Shown in pieces: positions 8,123 to 17,057 of a DNA stretch of 59,668 bases. This DNA is from Gordonia hirsuta DSM 44140 = NBRC 16056. GTDB lineage: Bacteria > Actinomycetota > Actinomycetes > Mycobacteriales > Mycobacteriaceae. Under the pieces are notes generated by a model. That model had not been told where the DNA came from and ran no database searches. It was given only the letters and a program-made list of their open reading frames with translations. Each line of letters starts with the position of its first letter. Within the stretch, counting starts at the first letter, position 1. A program made the position numbers and the translations under genes. The stretch lies in contig NZ_BANT01000013.1 of assembly GCF_000333015.1 (NCBI RefSeq), positions 1 to 59,668 of the forward strand, read 5' to 3'.

Positions 8123-10734
8123 GACTGCATCGGCTGCGGCTCAAGGACTTCCGCGGAATCGATGAGCGGGAGATCGAATTCGCCGAGACCGGGATCACGG
8201 TGATCGAGGGCGCGAACGAGGCCGGCAAGTCGACGATGATCGAGGCGCTGGACCTGCTGCTCGAACTGCCGCACACCAGCAAGGCGGCCGCCGTGCAGGC
8301 GGTCCAGCCGGCGGGCCGGGACGTCGGGTCGGAGGTCTGCGCCGAGATCACCGCCGGTCGGTGGCGGTTCGAGTACTTCAAGCGATTCAACCGCAAAGCC
8401 GAAGCGTCACTGACGATCCTGGAACCGCGGCCCGAACAAGTGACCGGCCGTGCCGCGCACGATCGCGTCACCCAGATCCTGGGCGAATCGCTGGACCACA
8501 CGCTCTATCAGGCGCTGCGACTGCTGCAGACCGGCGGACCGGACCTGGGCACACTGAGCGATTCGGCGGCGCTGTCGAAGGCGCTGGACCGCGTCGCCAC
8601 GCCGGCCGCCGGCGTCGACGATGAGGCAGCGGCGGGAGACGAGGCGGCGGACGGGCTCGGAGCGGCCTTGATCGAGGCCGCACTCGCCGAGTACAAACGC
8701 TACTTCACCCCCAAGGGCAAACCCACCGGGGAACTGGCTGCCGCGATCGGCGAGGCCGCCCAGGCCCGCAGCGTCGCCGACGAGGCGGCCGCGCTGTTGC
8801 GCGCTGCCGAAGAGGCCTCCGCCGAACTGCCGGACATCGACATCCGGCATGCGCGGACGGTCCAGGATCAGACGCATGCCACCGCCGAACTCCAGGATCT
8901 GGCCAGGCGCACCGCCGAAGCCGAGAAGATCCTCGGCCGCGTCACAGAGGCCCGGGCCCACGCGCAGCAACGTGAACTGAGGGTACAGCTGGCCCGGCGC
9001 GATCTGCAGGACCGTTCGAGGCTGGTGCATAAGATCAGCGCGCGCGAGGAGGCGATCGAGCGGGAGGCGGTCCAGGTCGCCGAACTGCAGGCGCAGGCCG
9101 GCCGCGCCGACCGGGAGGCCGCCGAACTGGCCGACGCTGCAGCCGAAGCACGCCGGGCACAGACGGCACTTCGAGCAGAGCTCCTCGCCGCCGAAACCTC
9201 CGCGCAGATCGAGGCAGATCGCGCCCGGATCGAGGCCATCGACCGGCGCCTGGCCGAGGTGGCGGAACTGCAGCGCCGTCGACGTGAACTGGATGCTGTT
9301 CTCGAAGCGAATCCGGTTGTCGCCCAAGACGTCTCGGCAGCCGATGCGCTGGACCGCAAGCTGGTGGCCGCCCGCGCCGGTCTTGCCGCCGCAGCCGCGA
9401 CTGTCGAGGTGACGCGCGGCGGCCACGCACCGGTTCTGCTGGACGGGCAGCCCGTCGACGACAGGGTCACCGCCTCGGTGGTCGGCGAGACGGTTGTCGA
9501 GACCGCCGGAGCGCGCATCGTGGTCCGCGGCGCCGCCGACACCCAGGCCCTGGCGGCCGAACTGGCCGATCTGCAGCACCGGGAGCGGGTCCTCACCGAT
9601 CGTTGCGGAGTCGAGGAACTGGCACAGATCGCCCCGCGGGCGGCCGCGCGCGCTGAAGCCGCGCGCGAGCTGCACCAGCTCGGGCTGGCAGTCGACCGGA
9701 TCCTCGCCGGTGACTCGGCGGCCGACCTGACCGCCGAACGCGAGCGGCTGGCCGCTGGACCGATCGCCCAGGCCGCCGTCGGAGAACACCGCCCGATCGG
9801 TGAACTACGCGCTGAAGAGCGCAGATTAGCGGACCTGATCGCCCGCGCCGATGCCACCGCGGCTGACCGGCGCACGACGGCGGAAGGGCTGGCTGTGCGG
9901 GCACAGATGCGCAGCGAGGCGGAGACCGCTGAGCGCGCAGACATCGCCGCGCAGCGGGCTCAGCTGCTGGAGCACCGAGCCAAAGCCAGCGATCAGGCGC
10001 TCGAGGGTGTCCTGGCAGTCGCCCAATCCGACCACACCGCGGCGCTCGCCGTCGTCGCCGAGTGCGAGGCGGAAGCGGCCGGAATCGATCTGGCGGGCCT
10101 GCGTGCCACGCAATCCGAGGCCGAGCTGCAACTGGAGCGGATCTCGGGGGAACTCAAGTCCCTGCGCGATCGGCGGACGGCACTGCGCACCGTCCTGGAG
10201 ATGTGCCGCACCGAGAATCGACTCGATGATGTCGCCGCGGCACTGAAGGCCGCTAGCGTCGCCGAAGAGCAGCGAGACAGGACCGCTGAACGGGCAGCCG
10301 GGGCGCGGATGCTGTACGAGACGCTGCTGCGCAAGCAGACCGAAAGCCGTTCCCGGTACGTGGCTCCGTTTACCCGCCGGCTCGAGGAACTGGCCGTCCC
10401 GGTCTTCGGCGACAGCGTGCGGTTCGAGGTCGCCGATGATTTCACCATCGCCACGCGCACCGTCGACGGCACCACCGTCGATGTCGCTGCGCTCTCCGGC
10501 GGGGCACGCGAACAGCTGGGGCTGATCGTCCGGCTCGCCTGCGCGATGATCGTCGACGAAGACGACGGTGTTCCGGTGATCCTCGACGATGCTCTGGGAT
10601 ATTCCGATCCCGAACGTCTCGACGCGATGGCGCAGGTGCTCTCGGGGGTCAGCGATGATGCTCAGATCATCGTGCTGACCTGCACTCCCGACCGTTACTC
10701 CGCCGTGGAAGGGGCGCGGGTGATCGCCGTCTGA
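8119..10734 (+). CDS. SbcC/Rad50/YhaN-like coiled-coil ATPase (Rv1278-like)
   Basis: An 871-residue SMC-type ATPase. Walker A GANEAGKST is at residues 31-39. The long middle (about 190-720) is Glu/Arg/Ala-rich and predicted coiled coil. The C terminus carries ABC signature LSGGAREQLGLIV and Walker B VPVILDDALGYSD, followed by VLTCTPDRY. In this family the ATPase opens and closes the partner nuclease on DNA ends. The first four bases overlap the SbcD-like gene, so translation is coupled. Length and order match Rv1278 (875 residues). No central zinc-hook CxxC is visible, unlike true Rad50, which favours the YhaN/AAA_27-like branch. Confidence 0.88.
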   Translation: MRLHRLRLKDFRGIDEREIEFAETGITVIEGANEAGKSTMIEALDLLLELPHTSKAAAVQAVQPAGRDVGSEVCAEITAGRWRFEYFKRFNRKAEASLTILEPRPEQVTGRAAHDRVTQILGESLDHTLYQALRLLQTGGPDLGTLSDSAALSKALDRVATPAAGVDDEAAAGDEAADGLGAALIEAALAEYKRYFTPKGKPTGELAAAIGEAAQARSVADEAAALLRAAEEASAELPDIDIRHARTVQDQTHATAELQDLARRTAEAEKILGRVTEARAHAQQRELRVQLARRDLQDRSRLVHKISAREEAIEREAVQVAELQAQAGRADREAAELADAAAEARRAQTALRAELLAAETSAQIEADRARIEAIDRRLAEVAELQRRRRELDAVLEANPVVAQDVSAADALDRKLVAARAGLAAAAATVEVTRGGHAPVLLDGQPVDDRVTASVVGETVVETAGARIVVRGAADTQALAAELADLQHRERVLTDRCGVEELAQIAPRAAARAEAARELHQLGLAVDRILAGDSAADLTAERERLAAGPIAQAAVGEHRPIGELRAEERRLADLIARADATAADRRTTAEGLAVRAQMRSEAETAERADIAAQRAQLLEHRAKASDQALEGVLAVAQSDHTAALAVVAECEAEAAGIDLAGLRATQSEAELQLERISGELKSLRDRRTALRTVLEMCRTENRLDDVAAALKAASVAEEQRDRTAERAAGARMLYETLLRKQTESRSRYVAPFTRRLEELAVPVFGDSVRFEVADDFTIATRTVDGTTVDVAALSGGAREQLGLIVRLACAMIVDEDDGVPVILDDALGYSDPERLDAMAQVLSGVSDDAQIIVLTCTPDRYSAVEGARVIAV

Positions 10735-10746
10735 GAACGCCAGACC

Positions 10747-10763
10747 GCCCCCGTGTTGGGGGC
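10747..10763 (+). terminator. GC hairpin after the nuclease operon
   Basis: GCCCCC, a five-base loop GTGTT and GGGGGC form a 6-bp stem 12 bases after the stop codon. There is no T-run. It separates the operon from the tRNA gene, whose own -10 (TAATGT, 10780-10785) follows. Confidence 0.5.
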
Positions 10764-10801
10764 CGCGGGGCACGTGCGCTAATGTTGCTTTCGCCCTACG
10801 A

Positions 10802-10874
10802 GCCCCCCTAGCTCAGGGGATAGAGCGTCTGCCTCCGGAGCAGAAGGTCGCAGGTTCGAATCCTGCGGGGGGCA
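10802..10874 (+). tRNA. tRNA-Arg (anticodon CCG)
   Basis: A 73-base cloverleaf. Acceptor GCCCCCC pairs exactly with GGGGGGC. The anticodon stem TCTGC/GCAGA encloses loop CTCCGGA with anticodon CCG at 10835-10837. The T arm reads GCAGG-TTCGAAT-CCTGC, and the discriminator is A. The CCA end is not encoded. It decodes CGG, a common Arg codon at this GC content. The backbone gene order is interrupted just downstream. Confidence 0.97.
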
Positions 10875-10881
10875 CAGGAAC

Positions 10882-10918
10882 ACCACTGGCCAGGACCGTT
10901 TCGGTCCTGGCCAGTGGT
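10882..10918 (+). terminator. 17-bp perfect hairpin after tRNA-Arg
   Basis: Two 17-base arms (10882-10898 and 10902-10918) are exact complements around a three-base TTT loop. No T-run follows, as is common for actinobacterial terminators. It ends the tRNA transcript and insulates the PAS-ANTAR gene. Confidence 0.8.
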
Positions 10919-11023
10919 ATCTGTGCGGCAGACCTCGATGCTGGTTTCCGATCCTCATCGGACCCGATCCGCTCGAATGCGAACCCGCGTAGCGTGAGTG
11001 AGCATCGGTAGAAGGGGTGCGCG

Positions 11024-11725
11024 GTGAGCCAAGACACTGGACCGGAGATCGTCGTGGATGCGGCCGAACTCGGCAGGGTGGGCAGTTTCACCTACTGGTT
11101 CGACAGCGGGACGTGGGAGTGGTCGGACGCGGTCGCCGCCATGCATGGTTATCGCGCCGGTGAGACGACCCCGACCACGGAGCTGCTGAACAAGCATGTG
11201 CATCCTGATGACCGCGCGGGAGTCGAGGACGCGCTGGCGAGGATGCGTGAGACACGGACCGGCTTCTCCAGTCGGCACCGGATCGTCGACACCGAAGAAA
11301 ACACCCATTCCGTGGCGGTCATCGGCCGCGTCTTCCAGGGCGAGGACGGGGAGCCTGCGGGGACCAACGGCTTCTATCTCGACCTGGACGTGATCTGCGA
11401 CGACGGAGACGGAGACGACGTCGTGCGGGAGCAGGTCAGCGAACATGTGCGGGAGTTCCGCGAGAATCACGCCCCGATCGAGCAGGCCAAGGGCATGCTG
11501 ATGGCGATGTACGGTATCGACGGCGACCGTGCTTTCGATGTGCTGCGCTGGCGTTCGCAGCACGAGAACCGCAAGCTTCGGGAGGTCGCGCGGACCGTGG
11601 TCGCCGCCGCTGCCGCAATGCCTGTGCCCGAGACGGTGCGGCGTGAATTCGACCTGGTCGTCCTGGCGCCTTTCGGAGGCCGGGAAGAAGTCGCTGCCGC
11701 CGAGTCCGGCGCTGGCCCATCGTAG
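11024..11725 (+). CDS. PAS-ANTAR regulator, paralogue 1
   Basis: A 233-residue protein. An N-terminal PAS-like fold (about 15-125; WEWSDAVAAMHGY, then FSSRHRIVDT) is followed by an ANTAR RNA-binding domain (about 150-200; IEQAKGMLMAMYGID, then AFDVLRWRSQHENRKLREVA). ANTAR proteins bind paired hairpins in nascent RNA and cause antitermination; the PAS domain probably senses a ligand or redox state. GTG 11024 has GAAGGGG six bases upstream. A close paralogue with the same architecture lies at 18333-19019, next to the sigma factor. No RNA target is obvious nearby, so the regulated genes are unknown. Confidence 0.88.
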   Translation: MSQDTGPEIVVDAAELGRVGSFTYWFDSGTWEWSDAVAAMHGYRAGETTPTTELLNKHVHPDDRAGVEDALARMRETRTGFSSRHRIVDTEENTHSVAVIGRVFQGEDGEPAGTNGFYLDLDVICDDGDGDDVVREQVSEHVREFRENHAPIEQAKGMLMAMYGIDGDRAFDVLRWRSQHENRKLREVARTVVAAAAAMPVPETVRREFDLVVLAPFGGREEVAAAESGAGPS

Positions 11726-11803
11726 CTGCTGCCCGGGTGGAGCCCGGGTGCTGCAGTGGCAATGATGCCATCACCGTGCCGCTGACACGACTGTAGGGCC
11801 GAT

Positions 11804-11816
11804 GACCATTATGGTC
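11804..11816. promoter_or_regulatory. Palindrome upstream of the TetR gene, possible operator
   Basis: GACCAT-T-ATGGTC is a perfect 13-base palindrome 37 bases before the TetR start. It differs in sequence from the paired palindromes in front of the MMPL gene, so the factor that would bind it is unclear. Confidence 0.4.
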
Positions 11817-11853
11817 GTCATATCCTGCCCTGCTTCCCGACCCGGAGATCTCA

Positions 11854-12474
11854 GTGAATCAGAACTCGATTCGAGAAGCCGATCCGCGCAGAGTACGGTC
11901 CCGGAATCGGCTTCTGGATGCGGCAACGGCCCTGTTGTCCAGCGGCGGCGTCGAGGCTGTCACCGTGGACGCTGTCACGCGGGCCTCCCGCGTGGCCAAG
12001 ACAACGCTCTATCGGCATTTCAGCAGCTCCACGGAACTGGTCGCAGCTGCTTTGGAACGTATGCTGCCCGAGGTCACGTTCCCGCCGCTCACCCATGATG
12101 TGCGCGCGGATCTGATCACTGCGCTCGAATGGTTGTCGCAGCAACTCGACGAGGCGCCGGTCAAACTCTCCACGGTCGGCTGGCTCGCGGTGAGCTTGGA
12201 TGAGAGCAAGCGCGAGGGCGGGTCGGCGATGGCCGACCTGCGTGACCGGCTCATCACCGCCTACCGCACCCCGTTCGAGACCGTCTTCTCCAGTTCCGAG
12301 GGACTTCGCGACCTGGGTGACGTCGACCACGATCTGGCGTTCGCGCAGTTGGCCGGTCCCGTGCTGTTGTCTCGGCTCAGCGGCAGCGAGGTGATCGCCG
12401 TCGATGAAAAAGGGCGCCGGCGAATCGTCGACGATTTTCTGCTCGCCCGCCGTTCCCGCGATCGGGTCGACTGA
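11854..12474 (+). CDS. TetR-family transcriptional repressor
   Basis: A 206-residue protein with the TetR N-terminal helix-turn-helix: RNRLLDAATALLSSGG, then VDAVTRASRVAKTTLYRHF (about residues 17-57). The C-terminal part is the variable ligand and dimerisation domain. It lies 65 bases upstream of, and in the same direction as, an MMPL exporter; the gap holds two operator-like palindromes. It most likely represses the exporter and is released by a substrate of the pump. GTG 11854 is preceded by GGAG (11844-11847). Confidence 0.92.
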   Translation: MNQNSIREADPRRVRSRNRLLDAATALLSSGGVEAVTVDAVTRASRVAKTTLYRHFSSSTELVAAALERMLPEVTFPPLTHDVRADLITALEWLSQQLDEAPVKLSTVGWLAVSLDESKREGGSAMADLRDRLITAYRTPFETVFSSSEGLRDLGDVDHDLAFAQLAGPVLLSRLSGSEVIAVDEKGRRRIVDDFLLARRSRDRVD

Positions 12475-12490
12475 AAGCCGCCCGCAGAAA

Positions 12491-12527
12491 CGCTACCGCT
12501 GTTAGCGTTGCGCTACTGACAGTAGCG
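12491..12527. promoter_or_regulatory. Tandem TetR operators before the MMPL gene
   Basis: 12511-12527 is a perfect 17-base palindrome, CGCTACTG-A-CAGTAGCG. 12491-12507 is a weaker copy (CGCTACCG-C-TGTTAGCG) with the outer five bases conserved on both sides. Centres are 20 bases apart, about two helical turns, so two dimers could bind the same face. The right copy ends where the GGAAGG ribosome site of the exporter begins (12527-12532), so repressor would block transcription of the exporter. Confidence 0.78.
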
Positions 12528-12539
12528 GAAGGTGGCGGC

Positions 12540-15500
12540 ATGCTGCTTGACAGGCTCCGAAGAGGTACCGGCGGACACGACGGCGAGAGCACCGTACTGC
12601 GCCGGACGGCACAGTTCTGCCTGGACCACCGCAGGCTCGTCATCGGCGCGTGGCTGCTCGCTGCGACTCTATTGACGGTGCTCTTGCCGCAGCTGGAGAC
12701 GGTCGCCCGCGAGCAGTCGACGGACCCGATTCCCGCCGACGTACCGTCGTTCCAGGCTCTCGACACGATGGGGGAGGCTTTCACCGAACCGGGTGCGGCC
12801 GCGACCGTCTTCGTCGTGATGAGCAACCCCGGGGGTCTTTCGGCAGACCGCTCCCGCTATGAGCAGTTCGTCCAGGCGATGCGGGACGACAGCGTGAACG
12901 TGCAGTCGGTCCGGGACTTGGCCTCCGATCCGATTGCGTCCCAGCAGGCGATCAGTGAGGACGGTCGTGCCTGGTACCTGCCGCTGGGCCTGGCCGGTCG
13001 ATTCGGCGGTACCGATACCGCCGAAGCCGTCGAAGCCGTGCGAGAATCGGCCGATCAGGTCTTCGCCGGGTCCCAGACTCAGGTGCACGTGACCGGACCG
13101 GCCGCGACCTTTGCCGATCAGCTCCACACGGCCGAATCCGAGCTGTTGCTCATCTCCATCGCGACGCTGATCCTTATCGGCGTCATCCTTCTGATCGTGT
13201 ACAGATCCATCATTACGGCTCTGCTGCCGCTGTTGGTGATCGGTGTCAGCCTGGCCATCGCACGCGGTGTCCTGGCAGGTCTAGGCCTTGTCGGGCTGCC
13301 GGTTTCAGAATATTCGATCGCATTCCTAACCGCGATTCTGCTCGGCGCCGGCACCGACTATTCGGTGTTCGTGATCGCGCGCTACCACGAGCGCATCCGT
13401 GCCGGTGAGACTCCAGAAGACGCCGTGGTCTCGGCGACCGGGAGCATCGGACGTGTCGTCATCGCCTCGGCGATGACCGTCACGCTGGCCCTGCTGGCGA
13501 TGGTTTTTGCGGATCTGAGTGTGTTCACCACTGTCGGCCCGGCGTGTGCCATCGCCATCCTGGTGTCGTTGGCGGCATCGCTGACACTGCTGCAGCCGGT
13601 TCTGGCGATCGCCGCCCGGCACGGATACGGTCTGCCCGGACGTGAGCTCACCGCACGGCATTGGCGGCGGGTCGGCGCGGTCGTCGTCCGTCGGCCACGG
13701 GCGTTGCTGGCTGTGAGCCTGACGGCGCTCCTGGCCTGCAGTCTGCCGCTGCTCGGTATGCAGCTGAACTTCGACGATCGTGGCGGACAGCCTCCCGGCA
13801 CCGACAGCAACCGCGGTTACGCCCTCCTCGATGCGCACTTCCCCAAGGACATCACCGTTTCGGAATTCGTGCTGATCACCTCCCCGCGGGATATGCGCAC
13901 CGCGACCGCGCTCGCAGATCTGGATCAGCTGGCCTTCCGCATCGCTCAGCTTCCCGGTGTGACCCGGGTGATCGGGGTGACGCGTCCGACCGGCGAAAAG
14001 CTCGAACAGGCGCAGCTGTCCTGGCAGAACGGAGAGATCGGGCGCAGCCTGGGGGGAGCGGTCAGCGATGGGCAGAGCCGCTCCTCGGATCTGACGATGC
14101 TGCGCGACGGCGCCCACCGACTGGCCGGCGCCCTCGGACAGCTCCGAGAACGAGTGGACACCGAACTGGTCCCGCTCGCCGAGAGCATCGGTGACGTGGC
14201 CGGGGCCGCGCAGAGTCTGCGCGACTACCGCCCGTACCTGGACACCCTGACGGAGATCGCGCCCGGCGTCGACGCCGTCGCCGGGAGCGCGCCGGACGCC
14301 GCACAGGCTGCTCGTGCCGCCGAACGAGCTCTCCGCGGTCTCGAACCGGCTCTCCCTGTCCTCGAGGCGCCCTACTGTCTCCAGATCACGGCCTGCGCGC
14401 AGCTGCGGACGCATTTGGCGGACCTGACCGGGCTGGGGCGCGCTGGATTCTTCTCCGATGTGGCTGCACTCACCGGGCAACTGCGATCGGGGAACACCTC
14501 GGTCACCACACTGATTACACAATTGAACCGGGCTGTGGCCCGCCTGGACACCGGCCTTGCGGCGGTGGACGGGGTCGACGTCCCGGGTGCCATCGACGAA
14601 CTGAGCAGCGGGGTGGGCCTGCTCGCCGACGGCGCGAATCAGCTGGCGGCCGGTGTCGATGCTCTGGTGGACACCACGATGGAAACACTGGTGGGGATGG
14701 GGCAGGTCGCCACGGCACTGCGTACCTCCGCCACCGAGACCGCGGGATCGAACGCCGCAACCGGCTTCTATCTTCCAGCTGACGCCTTCGAGAACCAGGA
14801 CTTTTCGGCCGTGGCCCGCCAGTTCATCGCTCCCGACGGTCGTGCGATCCGCTACGCAGTGCAGACCGATGTCGACCCGTACTCGCACGCCGCGATCGAG
14901 CTGTCCGGCCGAATCGCCGATGTGGTCGCCGAATCACTACCTAACACCGAATTGTCCGACGCGACGACGTATATCGCCGGCTTCCCGGCGATCAATACGG
15001 ATCTGCAGCGTTTACTGGGCAGCGACTTCCGTCTCCTCGCGGTGACCACGGTTCTTATCGTCGGACTGATCCTGGCTGTCTTGCTGCGGTCGGTCGTCGC
15101 CCCGATCTACCTGGTCGCCACTGTGATCCTCAACTACACTGCGGCACTCGGGCTCGGTGTCCTGGTATTCGAGTACCTGTTGGGTCAGCCCATCTTCTGG
15201 CCGGTGCCGTTGCTTGCGTTCATCATCCTGGTCGCGGTCGGTGCCGACTACAACATGCTTCTGGTGGCGCGATTGCGTGAGGAATCGGTTGCCGGGCTGA
15301 GGGTCGGGGTCCTCCGCACGGTCGGACACACCGGTGCCGTGATCACCTCGGCCGGTGTCATCTTCGCGGCCAGTATGTTCGGCCTGATGGCCGGCTCGGT
15401 CGGGATCATGGTCCAGGCCGGATTCGTTATCGGAACGGGCCTGTTGATCGACACCTTCGTCGTTCGTACCCTGACCGTTCCGGCACTGGCCGCGCTGTTA

Positions 15501-15608
15501 GGCCCCGCCAATTGGTGGCCGGGGCACGATCCGGCCCATCCGCCGCGCGTAGACCGTCCCCCAGCGGCCGATCTTTCGTCGGCAGCGACGGGCGGACCTG
15601 CTGGATAA
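12540..15608 (+). CDS. MMPL-family RND transporter
   Basis: A 1022-residue membrane protein with two MMPL repeats. A first TM near residue 40 is followed by a large extracytoplasmic loop and a TM bundle with GAGTDYSVFVIARYHE. A second extracytoplasmic region (about 400-830) contains a Cys pair (YCLQITAC), and the second TM bundle has GADYNMLLVARLREE. The two G-DY motifs carry the proton-relay Asp/Tyr of MmpL proteins. The family exports lipids, siderophores or drugs using the proton gradient. There is no MmpS partner and no long cytosolic C-terminal tail. ATG 12540 has GGAAGG seven bases upstream. It is probably controlled by the TetR gene next door. Confidence 0.92.
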   Translation: MLLDRLRRGTGGHDGESTVLRRTAQFCLDHRRLVIGAWLLAATLLTVLLPQLETVAREQSTDPIPADVPSFQALDTMGEAFTEPGAAATVFVVMSNPGGLSADRSRYEQFVQAMRDDSVNVQSVRDLASDPIASQQAISEDGRAWYLPLGLAGRFGGTDTAEAVEAVRESADQVFAGSQTQVHVTGPAATFADQLHTAESELLLISIATLILIGVILLIVYRSIITALLPLLVIGVSLAIARGVLAGLGLVGLPVSEYSIAFLTAILLGAGTDYSVFVIARYHERIRAGETPEDAVVSATGSIGRVVIASAMTVTLALLAMVFADLSVFTTVGPACAIAILVSLAASLTLLQPVLAIAARHGYGLPGRELTARHWRRVGAVVVRRPRALLAVSLTALLACSLPLLGMQLNFDDRGGQPPGTDSNRGYALLDAHFPKDITVSEFVLITSPRDMRTATALADLDQLAFRIAQLPGVTRVIGVTRPTGEKLEQAQLSWQNGEIGRSLGGAVSDGQSRSSDLTMLRDGAHRLAGALGQLRERVDTELVPLAESIGDVAGAAQSLRDYRPYLDTLTEIAPGVDAVAGSAPDAAQAARAAERALRGLEPALPVLEAPYCLQITACAQLRTHLADLTGLGRAGFFSDVAALTGQLRSGNTSVTTLITQLNRAVARLDTGLAAVDGVDVPGAIDELSSGVGLLADGANQLAAGVDALVDTTMETLVGMGQVATALRTSATETAGSNAATGFYLPADAFENQDFSAVARQFIAPDGRAIRYAVQTDVDPYSHAAIELSGRIADVVAESLPNTELSDATTYIAGFPAINTDLQRLLGSDFRLLAVTTVLIVGLILAVLLRSVVAPIYLVATVILNYTAALGLGVLVFEYLLGQPIFWPVPLLAFIILVAVGADYNMLLVARLREESVAGLRVGVLRTVGHTGAVITSAGVIFAASMFGLMAGSVGIMVQAGFVIGTGLLIDTFVVRTLTVPALAALLGPANWWPGHDPAHPPRVDRPPAADLSSAATGGPAG

Positions 15609-15647
15609 GCCGTCAATGCTGCGATCGCTGTGTGCTCGCCAACCCGG

Positions 15648-15998
15648 TCAGGTCGCCGCGTACGGCAAGCTCAAGGACGCGAGCATGAGCAGCAGAAGGA
15701 ACCAGCCCGCTCCTTGCCAGGGCATCCACGGTCGCTGACGGCGGTAGACGGCTATACCGGTGCCTAATGCCCCGAGTCCGCCGAGGAGGAAGATCGCGGG
15801 AACCGATACGGCCAGGTACAGATCATCGCCACCGAGCACGGCGAAGAGAGCGAGCGCGACCAGCGCGAGCAGAATCACCGCAAAGGTGTAGATCACCGGA
15901 CCTCGGTAGGGGGCGGGATCCGACCAGCGCTTCTCCGTGTCCCGCACACCCGGGGACAGACTGGTGGCCCTGGAGCGGTCTGGATGCGGAGTACTCAT
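15648..15998 (-). CDS. Small integral membrane protein, unknown function
   Basis: A 116-residue protein with three predicted membrane segments: FAVILLALVALALFAVLGG, VSVPAIFLLGGLGALGTGIA and GWFLLLLMLASLSL. A polar N terminus is rich in Arg, Ser and Pro. I do not recognise a family. It converges on the MMPL gene, with 39 bases between the stops. A reading frame continues far upstream through the antisense of the SDR gene; ATG 15998 is chosen because the membrane protein starts there and the upstream part is an antisense shadow. The AGGTG before it is very close, so the start is not certain. Confidence 0.68.
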   Translation of the reverse strand: MSTPHPDRSRATSLSPGVRDTEKRWSDPAPYRGPVIYTFAVILLALVALALFAVLGGDDLYLAVSVPAIFLLGGLGALGTGIAVYRRQRPWMPWQGAGWFLLLLMLASLSLPYAAT

Positions 15999-16060
15999 AC
16001 ACCTAGGTCTACGCCGTTTTCTTGCGGCGAGCCAGTCTTCCGGGCAGTCCAGGCAATCGG

Positions 16061-16086
16061 GTTTGAACGGGCGCTGATCGGGGTAA
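16061..16086 (+). promoter_or_regulatory. SigB/SigF-type promoter of the SDR gene
   Basis: GTTT (16061-16064), a 16-base spacer and GGGTAA (16081-16086) match the actinobacterial SigF/SigB consensus GTTT-N15-17-GGGTA. The predicted transcript starts near 16093, about 47 bases before the SDR ATG. Two more promoters of this type occur within 6 kb. Confidence 0.7.
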
Positions 16087-16139
16087 GGGTAGGGCGATGT
16101 GCTGGTTTTGCCAGCCGGGTCGGCGGGAACTCGTTCTCC

Positions 16140-17057
16140 ATGGACAGCAGCGACGAGTACACCGCAAACGACCAGTTGCCCGGCCCGAATTCTCCCGGAG
16201 CATCGGACCGGCACCCGGCCGAGAACATCGATTACCCGGGTCCGACCGACCAGATGGCACAGACACCTCGCGATGAGATGCGGGACTATTCCGGGAGCGG
16301 ACTGCTCGCTGGTAAACGTGCATTGATCACCGGTGGGGATTCGGGCATCGGCCGGGCCGTGGCCGTGGCACTGGCCAAAGAAGGCGCCGACGTCGCAGTG
16401 GCCTACCTCTCCGAGCGCGAAGACGGGGATGCCGCGCACACCGTCGGCTTGATCCAGGCGCAGGGCTGTGCGGCCCTGTCGATCCGCGGTGATCTGGCTG
16501 ACCCGGAGAACTGCCGCCGCGCTGTCGAGGAGACTGCTGCAGCATTCGGCGGGCTCGACGTCCTGATCAACAATGTCGCCTTCCAATCCCCGGTCGACGA
16601 CTTCCTGGAGCTGCAGCCGACGCAATGGGCGCGTACGTTCGCGGTCAACATCGACAGCTATTTCCACACCACGCGGGCTGCGGTGCCCTACCTCACGCCC
16701 GGCGGCGTCATCATCAACACCGGCTCGGTCAACGGCCTGCGTGGAAACAAGCAGCTGATCGACTACGCCGCGACGAAAGGGGCCGTGCACGTCTTGACCT
16801 TCTCCCTGGCCAAAGCGCTGCTCGACCGCAGGATCCGGGTGAACTGTGTGGCACCGGGTCCGGTGTGGACACCGCTGATTCCGGCGACGCTGCCGGCCGA
16901 CCAGGTCGCTGACTTCGGCTCGCAGGCGCCGTACGGACGAGCCGCCGAACCCGATGAGATCGCTCCGTCGTACGTCTTCTTCGCCAGCGATCGACTCTCC
17001 TCCTACTACACCGGCGAAGTCCTTGCACCGATCGGCGGCGAGACGCTACCGGGCTGA
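16140..17057 (+). CDS. Short-chain dehydrogenase/reductase, general-stress type
   Basis: A 305-residue classical SDR with a 55-residue polar N-terminal extension. The cofactor motif is TGGDSGIGRAVA, NNVAF stands where NNAG is usual, the catalytic Ser lies in NTGSVNGL and the Tyr/Lys pair in YAATKG. The extension followed by LLAGKRALITGGDSGIGRA resembles the Bacillus YhdF/YhxD and Gsp39 general-stress oxidoreductases. The substrate is unknown. ATG 16140 has GGGAA about ten bases upstream. A SigF-type promoter precedes it and a SigB/SigF-type sigma gene follows, consistent with stress induction. Confidence 0.88.
   Translation: MDSSDEYTANDQLPGPNSPGASDRHPAENIDYPGPTDQMAQTPRDEMRDYSGSGLLAGKRALITGGDSGIGRAVAVALAKEGADVAVAYLSEREDGDAAHTVGLIQAQGCAALSIRGDLADPENCRRAVEETAAAFGGLDVLINNVAFQSPVDDFLELQPTQWARTFAVNIDSYFHTTRAAVPYLTPGGVIINTGSVNGLRGNKQLIDYAATKGAVHVLTFSLAKALLDRRIRVNCVAPGPVWTPLIPATLPADQVADFGSQAPYGRAAEPDEIAPSYVFFASDRLSSYYTGEVLAPIGGETLPG

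Noticed and set aside
10802..10918. tRNA-Arg as an attachment site with a duplicated 3' end
   Set aside because: I looked for a second copy of the T-arm/acceptor end up to argS and saw none, and no integrase gene is present.
13326..14888. A long open frame antisense to the MMPL gene
   Set aside because: Arg/Gly/His-rich composition without domains; the sense strand encodes a clear MMPL protein.
15999..16790. N-terminal extension of the small membrane protein through the SDR gene
   Set aside because: Antisense to a well-supported SDR; the hydrophobic protein begins at ATG 15998.
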